Below are positions 17,269 through 24,844 of a stretch of DNA of 64,000 bases, piece after piece. The notes under the pieces are model-generated. The model saw nothing but the letters and a program-made list of their open reading frames with translations, was not told where the DNA came from and did not search any database. The DNA lies in contig NZ_BCXJ01000004.1 in the NCBI RefSeq assembly GCF_001598215.1, forward strand, positions 310,001 to 374,000, read 5' to 3'. Within the stretch, counting starts at the first letter, position 1; every line of letters starts with the position of its first letter. The translations under genes were made by a program, and so were the position numbers. The stretch comes from Shouchella clausii (GTDB lineage Bacteria > Bacillota > Bacilli > Bacillales > Bacillaceae_D).

Positions 17269-18969
17269 TTATGCTTCTTGCTGCGCTTGTTCTTCCTTGC
17301 GTGCTTGTTCTTCACTAATGAGCACCCGTTTTAAAATTTTCCCTGTCAGCGTTGTCGGCAGTTCATCCCTAAATTCATACAGCCGTGGAATTTTATAAGC
17401 GGCCAGTTTTTGGCGACAGTATGCTTCCATCTCTTTTTCTGATACCGTTTCTCCTTCTCTTAACACAATAAATGCTTTCACCGTCTCCCCTCGATACTCG
17501 TCAGGAACACCGATTACTGCTGCTTGGACAACAGCTTCATGTTCAAACAACACTTCCTCTACTTCACGGGGATAAATGTTAAAGCCGCCAGCAATAATGA
17601 TTTCTTTTTTCCGATCAACGATATACACATACCCCTCTTCATCCATACGAGCCATATCCCCTGTTTTTAGCCACTCGTCATGAAACGTTTGCGCCGTTTC
17701 TTCAGGCCGCATCCAGTACCCTTTCATGACTTGTGGGCCGCGGACAAACAGTTCACCAACCTCGCCGATTTCTGCTTCCCCGTCTTTTTCAAGTGAATAC
17801 ACCATCACATCTGTGTCAGGCCAAGGAATGCCGACACTGCCTGTTTTCCGCTTTTCCCAGATCGGGTTGGCACAGACAACTGGTGACGTTTCTGTTAATC
17901 CATATCCTTCTACAATTCTGCCCTTCGTTTGCGCTTCGAACTTTTGTTGTACTTCAAGGGGTAATGCGGAAGCACCGCTTATGCACGCTTTGATCGAAGT
18001 CAAATCGTATTGATGAATATGTTCATTGTTTACAAGGGCTACATACATCGTCGGCGCTCCAGGGAAAAGTGTAATTCGCTGCTTTTCAATCGTTCTTAAT
18101 ACTTCTTCTGGTTTGAACTTCGGCAAAAGCACCATCGTAGCTGCCGTTTTAACTGCTAAATTCATCACTGTCGTCATCCCATACACATGGAAAAACGGCA
18201 TGACGCCAAGCACCCGTTCACTTCCCTCTTCTGTTTTGTAAAGCCAAGCGTCACATTGCTCCGCGTTGACAACCAAATTCCGATGTGTGAGCATCACGCC
18301 TTTGGCAAGCCCTGTTGTCCCTCCAGTATATTGGAGCAACGCCAAATCTTCTGCGTTTATCTCAACTTCAGGCTCCAACGCTTCCCCCTCTTTTACCAGC
18401 CGAGCAAACGGCAATATCCGCTCCGAATACGTCACTTTCACTTTTGGAATGCCTTGCCTCTTTTGCACAAGGGGAAAGAGCATGTTTTTTGGGAAAGGCA
18501 GGTATTCGGCGATGCTCGTGACAATCACCAATTCAAGTGACGTACGCTCAATTACCTTTTCGACTTTAGGCAGGACCGAGTCCAGGCACAAAATGACTTT
18601 TGCCCTAGCGTCAGCTAGCTGGTGCTCCAATTCCCTTTCGACATAGAGTGGGTTCGTTTGGACGACGACGCCCCCTACCATGAGCACCGCATAGTAACCA
18701 ATCACCGATTGCGGACTATTGGCGAGCATAATCGCCACACGGTCGCCTTTTTTCACGCCCAGTTTTTGCAGTCTATTCGCAAACCGGAGCGTTTGGTCAT
18801 ACAATTCCTCGTAGCTTAGTGTTTTTCCTAAGAAGTGGATTGCCTCGTGTTGCGGAAACCTGTTAGCTGATTGCTTGAAAAAATGCTGCAACGGCACATC
18901 CTCGTAGTCCAAAAAGGGGCGGACTTGTTTCGGATAATGCTGAAACCACCTTTTTTCATCGCTCGCCAT
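17269..18969 (-). CDS. lcfA: Long-chain fatty-acid-CoA ligase
   Basis: A 566-residue adenylate-forming enzyme that activates fatty acids for beta-oxidation. It shows the P-loop-like YTGGTTGLAKGVMLTH, the GYGLTETSPVV motif, the hinge region YIVDRKKEIIIAGGFNIYP and the C-terminal Lys in TLTGKILKR. ATG 18969 follows GGAGGAG; the longer frame to 19014 has no ribosome site. Its own promoter contains a cre box. The gene is separately terminated from fadR, unlike the B. subtilis lcfA-fadR-fadB-etfBA operon as I recall it. Confidence 0.95.
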   Translation of the reverse strand: MASDEKRWFQHYPKQVRPFLDYEDVPLQHFFKQSANRFPQHEAIHFLGKTLSYEELYDQTLRFANRLQKLGVKKGDRVAIMLANSPQSVIGYYAVLMVGGVVVQTNPLYVERELEHQLADARAKVILCLDSVLPKVEKVIERTSLELVIVTSIAEYLPFPKNMLFPLVQKRQGIPKVKVTYSERILPFARLVKEGEALEPEVEINAEDLALLQYTGGTTGLAKGVMLTHRNLVVNAEQCDAWLYKTEEGSERVLGVMPFFHVYGMTTVMNLAVKTAATMVLLPKFKPEEVLRTIEKQRITLFPGAPTMYVALVNNEHIHQYDLTSIKACISGASALPLEVQQKFEAQTKGRIVEGYGLTETSPVVCANPIWEKRKTGSVGIPWPDTDVMVYSLEKDGEAEIGEVGELFVRGPQVMKGYWMRPEETAQTFHDEWLKTGDMARMDEEGYVYIVDRKKEIIIAGGFNIYPREVEEVLFEHEAVVQAAVIGVPDEYRGETVKAFIVLREGETVSEKEMEAYCRQKLAAYKIPRLYEFRDELPTTLTGKILKRVLISEEQARKEEQAQQEA

Positions 18970-19019
18970 GGTTCTCCTCCTTATAAGGCCCCTTTCGCAA
19001 GAAATTCTCCTCATCTATC

Positions 19020-19049
19020 ATTGTATTGTAATCGCTTACATCATTTCAA
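19020..19049 (-). promoter_or_regulatory. Promoter of lcfA
   Basis: Minus-strand TTGAAA (19044-19049), 18 bp, TACAAT (19020-19025). The spacer contains a complete cre box. Confidence 0.7.
19027..19040. promoter_or_regulatory. CcpA cre box in the lcfA promoter
   Basis: TGTAATCGCTTACA fits every position of the cre consensus TGWAANCGNTNWCA. It lies within the promoter spacer, so CcpA with HPr-Ser46-P should block transcription when sugars are plentiful. The FadR regulon of B. subtilis is known to be catabolite repressed. Confidence 0.85.
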
Positions 19050-19107
19050 ATGTTTTTTTCTTTTTTTGTACATTTATTGCAAGCCAGCATTGCTCTCGAA
19101 TGGCAAA

Positions 19108-19135
19108 AGCGCCTCCCCCGGCAAGAGGGAAACGC
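19108..19135 (-). terminator. Terminator after yshE and the 27-aa ORF
   Basis: On the minus strand AGCGTTTCCC pairs with GGGAGGCGCT (two G-U pairs), followed by TTTTG. It ends the mutS2-yshE transcript before the lcfA promoter. Confidence 0.85.
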
Positions 19136-19144
19136 TCCTTATTA

Positions 19145-19228
19145 CTATGCGTATAAAATTAAGAACACAATTCCAGCAATGGCAAATAACCCACAACTAA
19201 TGTATAAAATTCGTATCAACCGTTCCAT
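19145..19228 (-). CDS. Candidate 27-residue single-pass membrane peptide
   Basis: An ORF too short for routine gene calling: ATG 19228 to TAG 19145. It begins with the basic stretch MERLIRILY, followed by about 18 hydrophobic residues ending FLILYA. It sits 18 bp after the yshE stop and just before the terminator of that unit, so it would be transcribed with yshE. A GTGAG just upstream is a weak ribosome site. I do not recognise the peptide. Location and amphipathic design favour a real small protein, but conservation would have to decide. Confidence 0.45.
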   Translation of the reverse strand: MERLIRILYISCGLFAIAGIVFLILYA

Positions 19229-19246
19229 GCACTCACAACCTATTCT

Positions 19247-19657
19247 CTAAGCGGTTATACTTGCACTAATGACAAATGAAAGGCCAACAGACAGCAGCAG
19301 CGACAGCAGACCAACTGCGCGGTTGTCGTTTTTGATTTCCTCGTCGACTTTAAAACCTGGTGTCAGAAATTCAAAAATAAAGTAGCTAAATAACAATAAC
19401 GCAAACCCAAAAATTCCCCACATCAGCATGACCAATAACCCATCGGAATGCTGGATCGTCGCGGCAAAAATGTTCGCTGTCCCGACAATTTTTCCGCCCG
19501 TAGCCATTGCAACGGCAACATTGCCTCCCTTGATTTCTTCCCAGTTATTATAGCTAGTCACTGTTTCAAAAATGGCAAGAAAGACGACAAGCATTAAGAT
19601 CGTTACACTGTAATTTGCTACGGTTTGAACCCATTCATTTTGAAGGAGTACGTCCAT
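19247..19657 (-). CDS. yshE: DUF350 membrane protein (YshE-like)
   Basis: A 136-residue protein with four predicted transmembrane segments (about 15-35, 55-75, 80-100 and 112-134); function unknown. The internal repeat-like IFE...YNNWEEI and FEFLTPGFKVDEEI segments are typical of DUF350. It starts 13 bp after mutS2, with AAGGAG, and is cotranscribed with polX-mutS2. Confidence 0.88.
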   Translation of the reverse strand: MDVLLQNEWVQTVANYSVTILMLVVFLAIFETVTSYNNWEEIKGGNVAVAMATGGKIVGTANIFAATIQHSDGLLVMLMWGIFGFALLLFSYFIFEFLTPGFKVDEEIKNDNRAVGLLSLLLSVGLSFVISASITA

Positions 19658-19670
19658 GTCTAGCTCCTTT

Positions 19671-22034
19671 CTATTTAAGCTCGATTACTGTATTGCCAAG
19701 CCCGCCTTCATTCATGCCGCCGTCACGGGCAGATTTAACACGGGGATGGTTGGCAACGAACTGTTTAACACCTTTGCGCAAGGCGCCAGTCCCTTTTCCA
19801 TGAATGATCGAGACTTGATGGTAACCAGCAAGCAATGCATCATCAATGTATTTTTCAACTCGGCGCATCGCGTCTTCATACCGTTCCCCACGTAGGTCGA
19901 GCTCCGCTTTGACATGTGCATCATTTCCACGAATCGTCGTAATTGCCTTTTCTGGCTGGCGCCGCTCCTGCTCAAGCAATTGGATATCATCAATAGGGAC
20001 GGCCATTTTCATAATGCCGAGCTGTACTTGGTACTCATTATCGCCTATTTTTTTCACGACTGTGCCTTTCTGGTTAAAACTTAACACTTTGACTTCGTCG
20101 CCTGGCTCTGGCAAACGTTTCGCCTTTTCTGCTTGTTTTTTTACTTGCTTGCGCTTTTTGGAGACAAGTTTTGGCGCTGCTTCCTCCAGTTGTTTTCGCG
20201 CTTCAATGAGTTGGTGCTCTTTTACAGCTACACCTTGCTTTTGCAAATCGCGCAACTCGGAAATGATCAATTCCGCTTTTTCTTGTGCGGCTGCGACCAC
20301 TTTTTCCGCCTTCTGTTCGGCTTTCTGCAAAGCAGCCTCTTTCATTTCTTCAAAAGAAGCCATCTGTTTTTCCAAGTCTCGTTTTAATGCTTCCGCTTCA
20401 CGGCGGACAGCCTCCGCTCGACTCCATTCGCTTTGTGCTGATTTTTGACTATCTTCCAGGGAAGCGATCATTTTTTCTACTTGAGACGCATCACTGTCAA
20501 TTTGCAGTTTAGCCTGGTCGATAATACGCTCGTCTAGCCCGAGGCGCCTTGAAATCGCAAACGCATTGCTGCGTCCAGGAACGCCGACAAGCAAGCGATA
20601 CGTTGGCCGCAGCGTCTCGACATTGAATTCAACACTCGCATTTAATGCGCCTTCGCGGTTATAGGCATAGCCTTTCAACTTGCTATAGTGGGTAGTCGCC
20701 ACAGCAAGCGCTCCCCGTTTGTAGACATGGTCTAATATTGAAATCGCTAATGCCGCCCCTTCGGTTGGGTCTGTGCCTGCTCCTAGCTCATCAAACAAAA
20801 TAAGGCTATTTTCATTCATTTCATTTAAAATCGAGACAATGTTTTTCATATGAGACGAAAAGGTGCTCAAGCTTTGTTCTATTGACTGCTCGTCGCCAAT
20901 GTCTGCAAAAATATGTTCAAAAACGGCAAGCTCCGTTTCTTCAGCAGCAGGGACAAATAGACCAGATTGGGCCATTAAGGTCAGCAATCCAATCGTTTTC
21001 AGCGTGACCGTCTTACCACCTGTATTTGGTCCAGTGATCACTAGTGAACGAATCTGGTCGCCGATCGCCACATCGCTCGGGACGACTTCGCCTGGAGGCA
21101 AAAGCGGGTGACGCGCTTGCCGCAAATCCAAATACCCACGATCATTTAACGTTGGCTTAACTGCCTTAACGGCTTTGGCATAATAAGCTTTTGCACAGAT
21201 AAAATCAAGTTGTGCCAGCTTATCTACATTAAGGAGCAGCTGCTCGCTTTCCTCCGCCACTTTTGCCGACAGTTCTCTTAAAATCCGTTCCATTTCCCGC
21301 TTTTCTTTTGCTTTTGCTTCTGTTAATTGGTTATTTAACGTCACAATCGCTGCCGGTTCGATAAACAGCGTCGCCCCAGAGGATGACTGGTCATGGACGA
21401 TGCCGCCAAATGTCCCCCTGTATTCTTGTTTAACAGGGAGCACATAACGGTCACTACGGATGGTCACAATGGCATCAGACAACATTTTCCGTGTATTGGA
21501 CGAACGCGTTAACTGGTCAAGCTTGGACTTGATCCCTGATTCATAGCTGCGGATTTGATGGCGCACTGTCCGTAAACTCGTGCTGGCTGAGTCAAGGACG
21601 TAGCCGTTATCATCAATGCATTGTTTAATGGCTTTTTCAATTGGTGAAAGGGGCTCAATTTGCTCCACATGCCCTGCTAAAATCGGCACTTCGATATGAC
21701 CGTCTTCGATGATCGTTTCGATAAACTGCTTCACCCTTTTTCCACCATATAATGTCGAAGCAATTTCAATCAATTCAGTTGCTGACAACACCCCGCCAAT
21801 CGCTGCACGCTTAATATGGGGGCGGATATCTGAAATGCCTCCGAGAGGGACATGTCCCTTTAACCGCAGAACATTTGCTGCTTCAGCTGTTTCATCTTGG
21901 AGATGGCGCACTTCTTCTAAAGACGTAGAAGGTACAAGCTCGTTGACTTTCTGCCTACCAAGGGAAGAAGCAACATGTTCAAGCAGTTGCTGTTTCATTT
22001 TGTTGTATTCTAAAACGCGCTGCACACGTTCCAT
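19671..22034 (-). CDS. mutS2: MutS2 ATPase/endonuclease with Smr domain
   Basis: A 787-residue protein. The MutS core ATPase carries Walker A GPNTGGKT (near 335) and Walker B LILFDELGAGTDPTEG (near 410); a long charged coiled coil spans about 515-620, and a C-terminal Smr domain (LDLRGERYEDAM, IIHGKGTGALR) ends the protein. Known roles are suppression of homologous recombination and, more recently, rescue of collided ribosomes; it is not a mismatch repair enzyme. It lies between polX and yshE, as in B. subtilis mutSB. Confidence 0.97.
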   Translation of the reverse strand: MERVQRVLEYNKMKQQLLEHVASSLGRQKVNELVPSTSLEEVRHLQDETAEAANVLRLKGHVPLGGISDIRPHIKRAAIGGVLSATELIEIASTLYGGKRVKQFIETIIEDGHIEVPILAGHVEQIEPLSPIEKAIKQCIDDNGYVLDSASTSLRTVRHQIRSYESGIKSKLDQLTRSSNTRKMLSDAIVTIRSDRYVLPVKQEYRGTFGGIVHDQSSSGATLFIEPAAIVTLNNQLTEAKAKEKREMERILRELSAKVAEESEQLLLNVDKLAQLDFICAKAYYAKAVKAVKPTLNDRGYLDLRQARHPLLPPGEVVPSDVAIGDQIRSLVITGPNTGGKTVTLKTIGLLTLMAQSGLFVPAAEETELAVFEHIFADIGDEQSIEQSLSTFSSHMKNIVSILNEMNENSLILFDELGAGTDPTEGAALAISILDHVYKRGALAVATTHYSKLKGYAYNREGALNASVEFNVETLRPTYRLLVGVPGRSNAFAISRRLGLDERIIDQAKLQIDSDASQVEKMIASLEDSQKSAQSEWSRAEAVRREAEALKRDLEKQMASFEEMKEAALQKAEQKAEKVVAAAQEKAELIISELRDLQKQGVAVKEHQLIEARKQLEEAAPKLVSKKRKQVKKQAEKAKRLPEPGDEVKVLSFNQKGTVVKKIGDNEYQVQLGIMKMAVPIDDIQLLEQERRQPEKAITTIRGNDAHVKAELDLRGERYEDAMRRVEKYIDDALLAGYHQVSIIHGKGTGALRKGVKQFVANHPRVKSARDGGMNEGGLGNTVIELK

Positions 22035-22057
22035 TGTGCAACCTCCTTTATTGAAAG

Positions 22058-23773
22058 CTAATGCCTGCGTTTAAGCCATTGCTGCAATTTTTCCAACGGC
22101 CAAGTATTCAATACTTGGTCAGGACACAACATCGCTTTTCTTGCATGAGCATAGCCATATTCAACATTTGCAAGTGTACCGATTCGATGTGCGTCTGAAT
22201 TGATGGCAATCAGCACGCCTGTTTCTGCTGCTAACTTTAACCATGTCACTTCCAAATCAAGACGCCTCGGACTTGCATTCAATTCAAGTGCGCAACCAGC
22301 TTCACTCGCCCATTGAATAAGTGTTGGCACATGTACGGCATAGCCTTTGCGCTTGCCAATAAGGCGACCTGTTGGATGAGCAACTAGGTCAACATGGGGG
22401 TTGAAAATCGCTGTTTGCAATCGTTCCATCAGTTTCTCCTCACTTTGCGAAAATGCAGAATGGATCGAGGCGATTACAAAGTCGATTTCACTTAACAGCT
22501 CGTCTGGATAATCAAGCTCCCCATTAGGGAGAATATCCATCTCAATTCCTGTTAATATCGTCATTCCGTTATTTTGTTGATTGTACTCCCTGATGTACTC
22601 ATGTTGTTGTTTTAAGCGTTCAATCGATAAGCCGTTGGCTACTTTTAGAAAGCGGGAATGATCGGTAATGGCAATATGGGTATAACCACGCTTCTTTGCT
22701 GCTTCTGCCATTTCTTCAAGCGAATGGGCGCCATCACTCCACGTCGTATGCATATGCAAATCCGCTTTCGCATCGATTAGAGAAACCTCTTCTGCCGTCT
22801 CGCGATAGCGTTCTAGTTCGCTGCCATCTTCTCTGGCCTCCGGTGAAATATAAGGCAAGCCAAAGTGGGAAAAAAAGGCTCGCTCATCGGGAAATGTTTT
22901 AATTGCGCCTGTCTCCACCGTTTCAATTCCATATTCATTGATTTTTTCGCCACGTTTCTTGGCGAGTTGCCGCATACGGACGTTGTGGTCTTTGGAGCCA
23001 GTAAAATGGTGCAGCGCTGTTGCAAAAGCTTCATCGGGAACAAGGCGAAAATCAACCGAAATCGTATGTTCTTCAAGGTCAAGTTCAACAGATACTTTGC
23101 CGTTTCCTTTCGCAATAATGTTGGCAATCCCTTCTAGCCGCAAAATTTGTTCTTTAACCGAAGAAGGGTTATCAGTCGCAATGATATAGTCCAAGTCTTT
23201 GACCGTTTCCCTCATTCTACGTAAACTGCCTGCTCGAGAAAAACGTAACACATCGCGAAAGCCAGCAATCTGTTGTTCAAGTTGCTCGGAAAACGGCAGC
23301 ACGTCGGCAACAGGGAGCCGTTCTGGTCGTACGTTCCAAACGGCAAGCGCTTCAATAATGTTGTCTTCTGATTTTTTGCCAAACCCTGCAAGCCCGCGAA
23401 TTTGACCAGCTTTAGCTGCCTGAAGCAAGCTTTCTCCATCAGTAATGCCAAGTTCTCGGTAAAGCTTGCCGACCTTTTTGCCACCAAGTCCAGGAATCGT
23501 AAGAAGCGGCAATAACCCAGCCGGCAATTGTTGTGCCAATTCATTCAGCAACGATGACGCTCCTGTTTCCTTAAATTCCTGGATGACATCGGCCGTTGCT
23601 TGGCCGATTCCATTGATCGCTTTTAGGTCATCCATTTCCGCTAACGTGCGGCCGTCTTGTTCCAATGCCTGGGCTGCTCTCCGGTAAGCAGCTATTTTAA
23701 AAGGGTTTTCCCCTTTTATTTCCATGTAAGTCGCGATAGTTTCTAACACTTGGATCGCTTGTTTTTTGTCCAT
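22058..23773 (-). CDS. polX: DNA polymerase X with PHP domain
   Basis: A 571-residue repair polymerase. Helix-hairpin-helix segments near residues 50-130 (AINGIGQATADV, TIPGLGGKKVGKL), the Pol X palm with the Asp pair in VKDLDYII, and a C-terminal PHP phosphoesterase with DLHMHTTWSDG, TDHSRFL and NSDAHRIG are seen. Bacterial PolX combines gap filling with 3'-5' exonuclease and AP-endonuclease activity. ATG 23773 follows AAGGAGAGG. It starts a unit with mutS2 and yshE behind the cvpA terminator. Confidence 0.95.
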   Translation of the reverse strand: MDKKQAIQVLETIATYMEIKGENPFKIAAYRRAAQALEQDGRTLAEMDDLKAINGIGQATADVIQEFKETGASSLLNELAQQLPAGLLPLLTIPGLGGKKVGKLYRELGITDGESLLQAAKAGQIRGLAGFGKKSEDNIIEALAVWNVRPERLPVADVLPFSEQLEQQIAGFRDVLRFSRAGSLRRMRETVKDLDYIIATDNPSSVKEQILRLEGIANIIAKGNGKVSVELDLEEHTISVDFRLVPDEAFATALHHFTGSKDHNVRMRQLAKKRGEKINEYGIETVETGAIKTFPDERAFFSHFGLPYISPEAREDGSELERYRETAEEVSLIDAKADLHMHTTWSDGAHSLEEMAEAAKKRGYTHIAITDHSRFLKVANGLSIERLKQQHEYIREYNQQNNGMTILTGIEMDILPNGELDYPDELLSEIDFVIASIHSAFSQSEEKLMERLQTAIFNPHVDLVAHPTGRLIGKRKGYAVHVPTLIQWASEAGCALELNASPRRLDLEVTWLKLAAETGVLIAINSDAHRIGTLANVEYGYAHARKAMLCPDQVLNTWPLEKLQQWLKRRH

Positions 23774-23895
23774 TAGCGTCCTCTCCTTCTTACTCCTTCC
23801 CTATCATACCGACTTTTGCTATTCAAACGCAAACAGCAACCGCAAAAAATCGAGTGGTTCCTGCGGAAAAACGCACCCCTAAACTAGGTGGAGCC

Positions 23896-23922
23896 AAAAA
23901 GCAGCCCGCTGTAGCGAGCTGC
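23896..23922 (-). terminator. Terminator of zapA-cvpA
   Basis: GCAGCTCGC-taca-GCGGGCTGC followed by TTTTT on the minus strand, just after the cvpA stop codon. Confidence 0.88.
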
Positions 23923-23925
23923 CAA

Positions 23926-24465
23926 TTAAAACGTTGGCCTTACCCATAAGTCATTTAACCAATCAGACAGATAAGGCGTATGGTTAATCATAAATTCTGC
24001 GACAACGGACGATTGCAATGCCGATTGCACTTCGTTTATTGGCAATGCCGTTGCTACAAAAAGCAATACAAACAGCAACAAATAAAACTCAACGAAGCCG
24101 AGCACGCCGCCAAGCAAGCGGTTGAGTGTATGCAATATCGGCAAATGGGAAACAAAATCAAGCATTGATCCAATAATGTGAAGCAAGATTTTTGTCCCAA
24201 AAAATAAAATCGCAAACGCAATCGCTGAATAATAGACACTTTCTGCATCAAAGGCTTGGATAATCATGCCGAATGCCCCATCAGCCGAAAATTCCGGATA
24301 TGGAATATAGAGGCGGATGGTACGGGCAAGGGGCTCATAGTAGTTCCAAGCAACAAATATCGCTACAAAAAAGCTAACCAGGTGGATAAACTGTAAAATA
24401 AAACCTCTACGCCGGCCAATTAAAAAGCCAACTAGAAGCAACAGCATAATAACGGCACTAACCAT
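23926..24465 (-). CDS. CvpA family membrane protein (YshB-like)
   Basis: A 179-residue protein with four to five predicted membrane helices and the LVGFLIGRRRGFILQ start typical of CvpA/colicin V production proteins; cellular role poorly defined. Its ATG is one base after the zapA stop, and its ribosome site GAAGGAG lies in the last zapA codons, so translation is coupled. It is equivalent to B. subtilis yshB. Confidence 0.88.
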   Translation of the reverse strand: MVSAVIMLLLLVGFLIGRRRGFILQFIHLVSFFVAIFVAWNYYEPLARTIRLYIPYPEFSADGAFGMIIQAFDAESVYYSAIAFAILFFGTKILLHIIGSMLDFVSHLPILHTLNRLLGGVLGFVEFYLLLFVLLFVATALPINEVQSALQSSVVAEFMINHTPYLSDWLNDLWVRPTF

Positions 24466-24466
24466 G

Positions 24467-24703
24467 TTATTCTCCTTCGTATTGGCGTTTCAATTTTAAG
24501 TATTCATCAGCAATGTTTAAAGCAGTGAGAACAGCTAGCTTTGTTGAATCCAAATAAGGATTGCGCTTCTTTAGCTCCTCCATTTTTTCATTCATGTAGG
24601 ATGCTACAGCTTTTACATGAGCTGGTTCCTCACTGCTCACCACTTTGTAAGTTTGTCCTTGTATACGGACGGTTGTCCTTTTTTTATTATTGTTCTTCTC
24701 CAC
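24467..24703 (-). CDS. zapA: Cell division protein ZapA
   Basis: A 78-residue promoter of FtsZ bundling. RTTVRIQGQTYKVV and NPYLDSTKLAVLTALNIADEYLKL match Bacillus ZapA. The start is GTG 24703 with AGGAGG 7 bp upstream; the frame to 24775 would add 24 residues with no ribosome site. It is first gene of zapA-cvpA. The rnhC gene that I expect between zapA and pheT in B. subtilis is not present. Confidence 0.93.
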   Translation of the reverse strand: MEKNNNKKRTTVRIQGQTYKVVSSEEPAHVKAVASYMNEKMEELKKRNPYLDSTKLAVLTALNIADEYLKLKRQYEGE

Positions 24704-24789
24704 GAAAGAACCTCCTAGCGCACATTGATTGTGCCCTACCCTAAAACTAATGTTCATCATACCATGCGAGAGCAAAATTGGAAACTGCT

Positions 24790-24816
24790 AAAAAGCGATT
24801 GCTAAATGCAATCGCT
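24790..24816 (-). terminator. Terminator of pheST
   Basis: AGCGATTG-catttag-CAATCGCT followed by TTTTAG on the minus strand, about 30 bp after the pheT stop codon. Confidence 0.88.
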
Positions 24817-24844
24817 CCATTGTTCTATTGCTTCCCATTCCACA

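Noticed and set aside
19846-20448. A 200-codon plus-strand frame opposite mutS2
   Set aside because: Antisense to the well-supported mutS2 coiled coil and Smr region; Ser/Cys/Phe-rich composition is typical of shadow frames.
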